In this document: piece by piece, positions 1-4,631 of the stretch | How positions within the stretch are numbered: the stretch's first letter is position 1 | Layout: every line of letters begins with the position of its first letter | The notes under the pieces: model-generated | The model's input: only the letters and a program-made list of their open reading frames with translations | The model's database searches: none | Told to the model about the DNA's origin: nothing | Translations under genes and position numbers: made by a program | Source: a bacterium | Lineage (GTDB): Bacteria > Patescibacteriota > Minisyncoccia > Phycocordibacterales > UBA6065 | Length of the DNA: 7,428 nucleotides | Reading direction: 5' to 3' | Assembly: GCA_030648825.1 (NCBI GenBank) | Contig: JAUSGU010000059.1 | Span: forward strand, 1 to 7,428

Positions 1-175
1 CACGAAGCGAGAGTAAGAGCCACGCCGAGAAAGCGATTTCAACCAAGATCCTGAACATGAAATTCTTTCCTGTTATAAAAGGAAAAAACATTGAATCAGC
101 AACAATAAAAGGCACAAAAAGCGCCCCGAAAACTCCCGCAATTGCCGTCCACTTCAAGATTTTGTTTAATGTCAT
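1..175 (-). CDS. Membrane protein, O-antigen ligase/polymerase-like, N-terminal fragment
   Basis: Reading from an ATG at 175 towards the left edge gives 58 codons with no stop, so this is the 5' end of a gene that continues outside the window. The visible protein starts with a short basic segment (MTLNKILKW), then a hydrophobic helix (about residues 9-26). A conserved-looking SMFFPFITGKNFMFRI stretch (28-43) follows, then a second hydrophobic helix (43-57). From family knowledge, this layout, with FFPFITGK between the first two membrane helices, is typical of O-antigen ligase/polymerase-like (Wzy/WaaL superfamily) proteins in Candidate Phyla Radiation genomes. The catalytic periplasmic loop is not in the window, so the function is inferred. 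There is no SD before the ATG, but an extended -10 box lies 7 nt upstream, suggesting a leaderless mRNA. A ligase or polymerase fits the polysaccharide genes to the right. Confidence 0.6.
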   Translation of the reverse strand, partial: MTLNKILKWTAIAGVFGALFVPFIVADSMFFPFITGKNFMFRILVEIAFSAWLLLSLR

Positions 176-182
176 GAGGAAA

Positions 183-191
183 ACTATATCA
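183..191 (-). promoter_or_regulatory. Extended -10 promoter element, probably leaderless start
   Basis: On the minus strand this reads TGATATAGT: a TATAGT hexamer (188-183) with the TG extension of an extended -10 box. Exactly 7 nt separate the hexamer from the ATG at 175, so transcription would start at or next to the initiation codon. No good -35 is seen at 17-nt spacing, where the sequence is CTTTTT inside the preceding terminator. Its closeness to the terminator suggests that the two genes are separate transcription units. Confidence 0.45.
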
Positions 192-200
192 CATATATGA

Positions 201-238
201 CAAAGAAAAAGGCGGCACTTCCCGTGAAATGCCGCCTT
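201..238 (-). terminator. Intrinsic terminator of the glycosyltransferase gene
   Basis: A perfect 9-bp inverted repeat (AAGGCGGCA at 209-217, TGCCGCCTT at 230-238) has a 12-nt loop that can form three further pairs (219-221 with 226-228). Read on the minus strand, the GC-rich stem is followed at once by a U-rich tail, TTTTTCTTTG (210-201). It begins 24 nt past the stop codon of the minus-strand gene ending at 262, exactly where its terminator would be expected. The plus-strand side has a looser tail (GAATTTTT), so weak bidirectional activity is possible. Confidence 0.88.
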
Positions 239-261
239 GAATTTTTGCCAGTCCGTAAGAA

Positions 262-996
262 CTAGACTGTGATGAGCTTGAGCCGCTTGGCTTCAGCCGT
301 CATCGCTCCGACGAGGACCTCGCGCTGTTCGTCGCGCTTGGCTCGCATGATCTCGTCGTCCTCGACAAACTGTTCGATCGGGTGAATATAGTCCACCGGC
401 ACCGAAGCAATCTTCCAACCATAATCAATGAACCAGAGTAGCGGAATGAAAAGAATTTCCCACTTGTCGCCGTAGACCTGTTCGTCCTCGATTTTGCCGT
501 CGTAGAGAGCCATCTCTCTAGCGGCATCATAGGACAAGACCCGAGGGCCGATATAGAAATCAAGATCTGAGCGACCGATGAGCTTTCCCATCGCTACATT
601 TCCACGGCTCTCGGACTCGGCCTGGTACTTCGGATAGTTGGTGAAAGTATTCCGGGAAGGAATCACCACATCCGCCTTACCACTGATGACCGGTTCAATG
701 CAGGCATCGAGAAGCGGCACGATGGGATGTTTCTCCGGCTCGAGCCAGACAATGACATCGGCGCCGAAATCAACTCCCGCATTGATGCATTCCCGCCGGG
801 ACTGTCCCATGCCAGGCATCTTTTGATCGATGACGGTAGCACCAGCATCCCGAAGCGCTACCTTGAATTCCTGACTCGGACTACCGTCGACGACGATGAT
901 CGTATAGCCGCAATCGCGAGCCGCACGACAAGTCTTCAAGGCAAGCTGCCCCCGCATATCGCTAAGCGAGGGACTGAAGGTGGTCGTGACGAGCAC
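262..996 (-). CDS. GT-A type (GT2-like) glycosyltransferase-like protein
   Basis: The 244-residue product resembles a single-domain GT-A nucleotide-sugar transferase. It has an N-terminal beta strand (VLVTTTFSP), a second strand ending in IIVVDGS (33-39, with D37 where family 2 enzymes contact the nucleotide), and MGQSRRECINAG (63-74), which resembles the GxxxARN region. ADVIVWLEPEKH (79-90) lies where a DxD metal motif is expected; here it is E-P-E, so a classic DxD is absent. IEDEQ (169-173) could supply the ED-type catalytic base. No membrane helix is clear, so it is probably cytosolic. Donor and acceptor cannot be told. Start choice is uncertain: GTG at 996 is the only standard start, but the SD AAAGGA (1030-1035) is correctly spaced for an in-frame ATA at 1023, which would add nine residues (IKTKYADKV). 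Hand-counted GC is about 54% and none of 20 Ile codons is ATA, unlike the operon. It has its own promoter and terminator, so it is monocistronic. Confidence 0.6.
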   Translation of the reverse strand: MLVTTTFSPSLSDMRGQLALKTCRAARDCGYTIIVVDGSPSQEFKVALRDAGATVIDQKMPGMGQSRRECINAGVDFGADVIVWLEPEKHPIVPLLDACIEPVISGKADVVIPSRNTFTNYPKYQAESESRGNVAMGKLIGRSDLDFYIGPRVLSYDAAREMALYDGKIEDEQVYGDKWEILFIPLLWFIDYGWKIASVPVDYIHPIEQFVEDDEIMRAKRDEQREVLVGAMTAEAKRLKLITV

Positions 997-1029
997 AACC
1001 TTATCTGCATATTTTGTTTTTATGACTAA

Positions 1030-1035
1030 TCCTTT
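1030..1035 (-). promoter_or_regulatory. Shine-Dalgarno site that questions the start at 996
   Basis: On the minus strand AAAGGA is preceded by an A-rich run. It lies 6 nt before an in-frame ATA codon (1023-1021) but more than 30 nt before the GTG at 996. The GTG itself has only an AAGG two bases upstream, too close for a working ribosome binding site. It is the clearest SD in the window. Confidence 0.55.
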
Positions 1036-1104
1036 CTTTTTTGATTAACGGTTGATGTGCTGAATTAAAAGAGCGGAAAAGCGCGCTAGGCCATTCCACC
1101 CTCT

Positions 1105-1133
1105 ATCCTAGCATATATCTATTTATAAGTCAA
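1105..1133 (-). promoter_or_regulatory. Extended -10 promoter for the minus-strand glycosyltransferase gene
   Basis: On the minus strand the -35 TTGACT (1133-1128) is followed by a 17-nt spacer and the -10 TAGGAT (1110-1105), which carries a TGC extension (TGCTAGGAT). This is close to the sigma-70 consensus. The predicted start near 1098 gives a leader of roughly 75 nt to the SD-linked start region. The promoter is divergent from the one at 1154-1182, with 20 bp between the two -35 boxes, so one bound regulator could affect both. Confidence 0.8.
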
Positions 1134-1149
1134 GTTTTTTTCAATGAAA

Positions 1150-1169
1150 CCTTTTGACACCTTTTGACA
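1150..1169 (+). repeat. Tandem 10-bp repeat carrying two -35 boxes
   Basis: The decamer CCTTTTGACA occurs twice head to tail (1150-1159 and 1160-1169). Each copy contains a perfect TTGACA. Only the first has a -10 box at consensus distance. The duplication may be slippage, or a pair of protein binding sites one helical turn apart. Confidence 0.8.
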
Positions 1170-1182
1170 CTTGTACTACAAT
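1154..1182 (+). promoter_or_regulatory. Sigma-70 promoter of the HTH-glycan operon
   Basis: The -35 TTGACA (1154-1159) and -10 TACAAT (1177-1182) are separated by 17 nt, a near-consensus arrangement. Transcription would start near 1189, leaving a leader of about 15 nt with no good SD. A second perfect TTGACA (1164-1169) and a perfect TATAAT (1192-1197) also lie here but are 22 nt apart. The TATAAT on its own would start transcription at the ATG at 1205. No other convincing promoter was found before the operon's last gene, so this one probably drives all six genes. Confidence 0.75.
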
Positions 1183-1205
1183 AAGCAATACTATAATAAG
1201 CAATA
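1180..1205 (+). repeat. Direct 11-bp repeat over the -10/start region
   Basis: AATAAGCAATA occurs at 1180-1190 and 1195-1205, with a 15-bp period. The first copy starts inside the TACAAT -10 box; the second overlaps the TATAAT box and ends on the A of the ATG at 1205. The position, over promoter and start codon, suits an operator for autoregulation by the HTH protein encoded next to it. That role is inference. Confidence 0.7.
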
Positions 1206-1465
1206 TGACAAAGGAAATAGACAGCGGGATAAAACCAAACGGCGTATACACGACAGAGGAAACTCGGGAAGTTTTGCGTGTCTCTGAGAGTACTATAAAG
1301 AGGATGCTGAAGAACGGACTGATTCGCGCCAACAAAGTCGGCGGCCAGTATCGGATACTGGGCAAAGAAATCCTGCGCGTGCTCTCCCCCGCCATTGAAA
1401 AAGAAGTAGTGAAATCATATCTCTCGCTCAAGAAAAAAGTCGTGAGTGGAATTAATAAATGGTAA
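1205..1465 (+). CDS. Small HTH DNA-binding protein, excisionase/MerR-like (HTH_17 type)
   Basis: The 86-residue product has the classic pattern of the excisionase-type winged HTH family (BldC/MerR-like). [20 protein letters not shown] (15-34) gives the two HTH helices, [17 protein letters not shown] (35-51) gives the turn and wing, and LGKEILRVL follows. The C-terminal tail (62-86) is lysine-rich, without a recognisable ligand domain. ATG 1205 is chosen because the near-consensus promoter lies just upstream; an in-frame ATG at 1154 would put the start inside the -35 box. It is the first gene of the glycan operon and overlaps the next frame by 7 nt (1459-1465), which suggests translational coupling. 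Likely role: local transcriptional regulator, perhaps of its own divergent promoter region. No integrase or phage gene accompanies it, so a true excisionase role is unlikely. Confidence 0.82.
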   Translation: MTKEIDSGIKPNGVYTTEETREVLRVSESTIKRMLKNGLIRANKVGGQYRILGKEILRVLSPAIEKEVVKSYLSLKKKVVSGINKW

Positions 1466-2586
1466 ACTTGAAAAACATGAAGAAAAAGACCAAACAGATT
1501 GGAACTGTAAAAATGGATGTGATTACCACTGCTAAAAAAGCTCTGATTACGGGCATTACCGGACAGGATGGATCGTATCTCGCCGAACTACTCTTGGAAA
1601 AGGGTTACTACGTCTATGGTCTCATCCGCCGATCTTCTACTTTCAACACCTCCCGCATAGACCACCTCTTTCAGGACCCTCATATAAAAAATAAAAAGCT
1701 TATCCTTGTTTACGGAGATCTCTCTGATGCTTCAAATATCTCCCGTCTAATAGAAAAAATTCGTCCGGACGAAATCTATAATCTCGGTGCCCAGAGTCAT
1801 GTGCGTGTTTCGTTTGATATGCCAGAATATACCGCTGATGTAGACGGCATAGGCACCCTGCGCTTACTCGACGCTATACGCGAATCGGGAGTAAAGACAA
1901 AGTTCTATCAGGCCTCTTCTTCTGAAATGTTCGGCAAGGTGGCGGAAATCCCCCAAAATGAAAAAACGCCGTTTCATCCTCGCTCGCCTTACGCCGTGGC
2001 AAAAGTTTTCGCATATTGGATAACCAGAAATTACAGAGAGGCATATGGTCTCTACGCAGTGAACGGCATCCTCTTCAATCATGAATCACCCCGCCGAGGC
2101 AAGACTTTCGTGACCAAAAAGATTACCCGAGGCCTCGCCCGTATAAAACTCGGCATAGATCAAAAAATGTATCTCGGTAACTTGGAGGCAAAGAGAGACT
2201 GGGGCTATGCAAAAGACTATGTCTACGGCATGTGGCTCACATTACAACAGACAAAACCCGATGATTATGTTTTAGCTACAGGAGAAACTCATTCCGTGCG
2301 AGAATTTATAGAAGAAGCTGCAAAATGCCTAAACATGGATCTGATATGGAAAGGCACAGGCGGAAACGAGAAAGGTATAGATAAAAAGACGGGCAAAACG
2401 ATCATAGAAATAGACCCTGCCTACTTTCGCCCTGCCGAAGTGGACCAGCTCCTCGGGGACGCCGGCAAAGCGCGTAGAAAGCTCGGTTGGAAGCCAAGAA
2501 CCAGTTGGAAAGAGCTGGTGAAAATGATGTGCGACTACGACCTAGAGGAAGAGACCCAGAGCAAGCAGGAATTGTCACGTAAATAA
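1459..2586 (+). CDS. gmd: GDP-mannose 4,6-dehydratase
   Basis: This enzyme converts GDP-D-mannose to GDP-4-keto-6-deoxy-D-mannose with tightly bound NADP. It is a cytosolic extended short-chain dehydrogenase. The family marks are all visible: cofactor glycine motif GITGQDGSY (32-40), [13 protein letters not shown] (57-69), YGDLSD (85-90), NLGAQSHV (108-115), QASSSEMFG (151-159, catalytic Ser/Glu), Tyr178 and Lys182 of the YxxxK pair in [27 protein letters not shown] and [13 protein letters not shown] near the C-terminus. At 375 residues it is about the usual length plus a basic N-terminal extension. The start is uncertain: ATG 1459 overlaps the HTH gene and has GTGGA 8 nt upstream, while ATG 1513 gives a product closer to typical Gmd and has GGA 9 nt upstream. 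It provides the substrate for the ColD-like enzyme that follows after 6 nt. Confidence 0.95.
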   Translation: MVNLKNMKKKTKQIGTVKMDVITTAKKALITGITGQDGSYLAELLLEKGYYVYGLIRRSSTFNTSRIDHLFQDPHIKNKKLILVYGDLSDASNISRLIEKIRPDEIYNLGAQSHVRVSFDMPEYTADVDGIGTLRLLDAIRESGVKTKFYQASSSEMFGKVAEIPQNEKTPFHPRSPYAVAKVFAYWITRNYREAYGLYAVNGILFNHESPRRGKTFVTKKITRGLARIKLGIDQKMYLGNLEAKRDWGYAKDYVYGMWLTLQQTKPDDYVLATGETHSVREFIEEAAKCLNMDLIWKGTGGNEKGIDKKTGKTIIEIDPAYFRPAEVDQLLGDAGKARRKLGWKPRTSWKELVKMMCDYDLEEETQSKQELSRK

Positions 2587-2592
2587 TTAAAG

Positions 2593-3792
2593 ATGAAAAT
2601 CAAAGTCAAAAGATATACGGTGCCTCTGGTCGGAGAAAAAAACACCTTTTTCAAAGAAAAGAGCACCAAAGCGGCACTGGCGAAATTCATAGTCAATACC
2701 AACAAGTTCAGCATGGGAAAATGGTGTGCGAAATTCGAGGAGGCCTTTGCCATACTTCAAGGCAGGAAACATTGCGTGCTTTTCAATAGTGGTGGCAGTG
2801 CGAACCTGGCTCTGATTCAGGCTTTGCAAAATCTCGGAAGGTTAAAGAAAGGCGACGCCATAGGTTTTTCGGCTCTGACATGGTCTACGAACGTCATGCC
2901 GATTCTGCAGTTAGGCTTCGAAGCTATTCCTATCGATTGCCGAAAGGAAACGCTCAACGTCGACGCCGATTGCGCCATAAAACATCTCGAAACGCATAAA
3001 TGCAAAGCTTTTTTTGTAACGAACGTACTCGGCCTAACGGGAGATCTAGATAAACTCAAAAAACTATGTCAAAAGAAAAGCATAACTCTCATAGAGGACA
3101 ACTGCGAATCTCTGGGCACGGAATTACCTGCAGGCAAGGCCGGAAATTTCGGAACAGCTTCGACATTCTCTTTCTTTGTGGCCCATCATCTCTCTACCAT
3201 CGAAGGTGGCATGGTCGCGACAGACGATCATGAACTCATGGAAATGCTCAAGATCGTTAGGGCCAATGGTTGGGACAGAAATTTGCATCCAGACCGCCAG
3301 AGCCATTGGCGAGCCAAACACGGCATCGCTTCGGATTTCCACGCTCACTATGCTTTTTACGACCTCGGCTATAACTTGCGTCCCACGGAGATCACCGGCT
3401 TTTTGGGACATCATCAATTACCTCATCTGGAAAAATCTATCGCTCGACGTGAAAAGATATTTCATAAAATACAAAAGACCGTGAGAGACAACTCGCACTT
3501 CATCCCCTTGGAGCACGGACATATAAAGCGTGTATCTTCTTTCGCTCTGCCTTTCATAGTAAAGACACCGAAGTTGCGGAATATCTATCTGAAAAAGTTC
3601 GAAGCCGCCGGCGTTGAAACCCGCCCCATAATCGCGGGCAATATGATACGCCAGCCTTTTTTCAAAAAATACTCGTCCAAAAAGCACGAGCTCCCGGAAA
3701 CCGACATGCTCCACCATTGTGGCTTTTATTGCGGTAATAATCCAGATTATACGGACGCACAGATCGCCATCATCATCGCTTGCATAAAATGA
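2593..3792 (+). CDS. colD: ColD-like PLP enzyme, probable GDP-4-keto-6-deoxymannose 3-dehydratase
   Basis: The 399-residue product belongs to the DegT/DnrJ/EryC1/StrS aminotransferase superfamily. Visible marks are SGGSANL (66-72, phosphate side), SALTWSTNV (93-101), the pyridine-binding Asp169 in IEDNCESLG, and RANGWDRNL (223-231). GYNLRPTEITGFLG (259-272) and ETRPIIAGN near the C-terminus also fit. The key point is AHHLSTIEGGMV (197-208). Ordinary aminotransferases have the PLP-binding Lys here; this protein has His198-His199, as in ColD of the GDP-colitose pathway (His188 there). RfbH/E1-type 3-dehydrases also carry His. Such enzymes remove the 3-hydroxyl instead of only transferring an amino group, using PLP and glutamate in ColD. 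With gmd directly upstream the substrate is most likely GDP-4-keto-6-deoxymannose, the product a 3,6-dideoxy sugar. It starts 6 nt after gmd with no SD and ends overlapping wzm by 4 nt. The gene symbol is by similarity; activity is inferred. Confidence 0.82.
   Translation: MKIKVKRYTVPLVGEKNTFFKEKSTKAALAKFIVNTNKFSMGKWCAKFEEAFAILQGRKHCVLFNSGGSANLALIQALQNLGRLKKGDAIGFSALTWSTNVMPILQLGFEAIPIDCRKETLNVDADCAIKHLETHKCKAFFVTNVLGLTGDLDKLKKLCQKKSITLIEDNCESLGTELPAGKAGNFGTASTFSFFVAHHLSTIEGGMVATDDHELMEMLKIVRANGWDRNLHPDRQSHWRAKHGIASDFHAHYAFYDLGYNLRPTEITGFLGHHQLPHLEKSIARREKIFHKIQKTVRDNSHFIPLEHGHIKRVSSFALPFIVKTPKLRNIYLKKFEAAGVETRPIIAGNMIRQPFFKKYSSKKHELPETDMLHHCGFYCGNNPDYTDAQIAIIIACIK
3124..3144 (+). other. LPAGKAG-coding near-palindrome inside the ColD-like gene
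   Basis: TTACCTGCAGGCAA is palindromic at 12 of 14 positions and, with the following bases, encodes residues 178-184 (LPAGKAG). Similar short peptides (LPAGKAG, LPAGRQAG) recur, to my recollection, in unrelated Parcubacteria proteins, where they look like traces of a small interspersed element. In this protein the segment fits the ColD family without a length change, so it may be ordinary coding sequence. Confidence 0.3.
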
Positions 3793-4607
3793 TCACAACC
3801 ATCATAAAGCCAAAAAAAACTTTTAGCCTAGACGATTTCCGAGAAATCTGGAACTATCGCGAGCTTCTCTACTTTTTCACTTGGCGCGACCTCAAAGTGC
3901 GCTACAAGCAGACTTTCATAGGCGCTCTATGGGCCATACTCCAGCCGTTCATCACCATGATTGTCTTCACTGTCTTTTTCGGCAAGCTGGCCCAGATGCC
4001 TTCGGACGGCGTTCCCTATCCCATATTCGTCTATACTGGCCTCCTGTTCTGGCAATTTTTTTCGAGTGCCTTATCTGAAACATCCAGCGTGCTCATCTCG
4101 AACCAGGCCATCATAACCAAAGTCTATTTCCCGCGCCTGATTCTGCCGCTCTCATCGGTACTGACAAAATTCGTCGATTTCGCCATCGCTTCTCTCATCT
4201 TGGTCGGCCTGATGTTTTATTACGGCTACATGCCGCATATCACCGGTTTCCTCATAGTGCCACTTCTCTTGGTCATCACATTTATGGCGGCCATAGGCGG
4301 CGGGCTCTGCCTAGCTTCGATCAACGTCAAGTATCGCGATGTGCGCTATGCCTTGCCATTCTTTATCCAGATACTTCTCTTCCTCACACCTGTCATATAC
4401 CCAGCCTCGATTGCCGGAAAATATTCTTGGGTCTTGGCTTTGAATCCCATGACCGGAGTCATCCAGTCCGCCCGCGCCGCCCTACTCGGTACTACTCCGA
4501 TAAATTGGCTTCTGCTCGGAATCTCTTTCTTCGCCTGCCTCGCCATACTGATGATCGGCATAATCTACTTCAAAAAAGTCGAGAGATATTTCGCGGACAT
4601 ACTATAA
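3789..4607 (+). CDS. wzm: Polysaccharide ABC transporter permease Wzm (ABC-2 type)
   Basis: This 272-residue inner-membrane permease forms the channel half of a Wzm/Wzt exporter that moves lipid-linked polysaccharide across the cytoplasmic membrane. The N-terminus has the family signature RELLYFFTWRDLKVRYKQT (24-42), then GALWAILQP (45-53) entering the first membrane helix and FGKLAQMPSDGVPYPIF (64-80) leading into the second. KVYFPRLILPLSS (111-123), NVKYRDVRYALPF (179-191) and a PVIYP turn (201-205) follow. Six hydrophobic segments are visible, at about 44-64, 78-98, 118-146, 152-177, 189-207 and 240-260. The ATG at 3789 overlaps the TGA of the preceding gene (ATGA), implying translational coupling; an in-frame TTG at 3780 is less likely. 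Its partner wzt follows after 24 nt. Identification of the family is firm; the exported glycan is unknown. Confidence 0.93.
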   Translation: MITTIIKPKKTFSLDDFREIWNYRELLYFFTWRDLKVRYKQTFIGALWAILQPFITMIVFTVFFGKLAQMPSDGVPYPIFVYTGLLFWQFFSSALSETSSVLISNQAIITKVYFPRLILPLSSVLTKFVDFAIASLILVGLMFYYGYMPHITGFLIVPLLLVITFMAAIGGGLCLASINVKYRDVRYALPFFIQILLFLTPVIYPASIAGKYSWVLALNPMTGVIQSARAALLGTTPINWLLLGISFFACLAILMIGIIYFKKVERYFADIL

Positions 4608-4613
4608 GTCGCG

Positions 4614-4631
4614 CATAAAAATCATAAAAAT
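4614..4631 (+). repeat. Tandem CATAAAAAT repeat just before the wzt start
   Basis: Two head-to-tail copies of the nonamer CATAAAAAT (4614-4622 and 4623-4631) fill most of the 24-nt gap between wzm and wzt and end at the ATG. There is no SD, so this A-rich unstructured stretch may be what allows ribosome loading. Alternatively it is simple slippage. Confidence 0.6.

Noticed and set aside
727..1029. Plus-strand open frame of about 100 codons opposite the minus-strand glycosyltransferase
   Set aside because: It overlaps a gene with recognisable GT-A pattern, promoter, SD and terminator. Its own product has no domain and it has no promoter or SD.
1164..1197. TTGACA (1164-1169) with TATAAT (1192-1197) as the main promoter
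   Set aside because: The 22-nt spacing is too long for sigma-70; the offset pair TTGACA 1154 / TACAAT 1177 at 17 nt is far better. The TATAAT alone is kept as a possible leaderless start.
1141..1431. Minus-strand open frame with a hydrophobic N-terminal-like stretch opposite the HTH gene
   Set aside because: It is antisense to a clear HTH domain and would start within that gene; the hydrophobicity arises from reverse reading of Lys/Glu-rich codons.
1205..1465. Phage or integrative element excisionase
   Set aside because: There is no integrase, attachment repeat or phage gene in the window, and the gene is tied by overlap to a polysaccharide operon.
3780..3788. TTG start giving wzm three extra residues
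   Set aside because: ATG 3789 overlaps the preceding stop in an ATGA arrangement and yields the usual N-terminus; the TTG adds nothing conserved.
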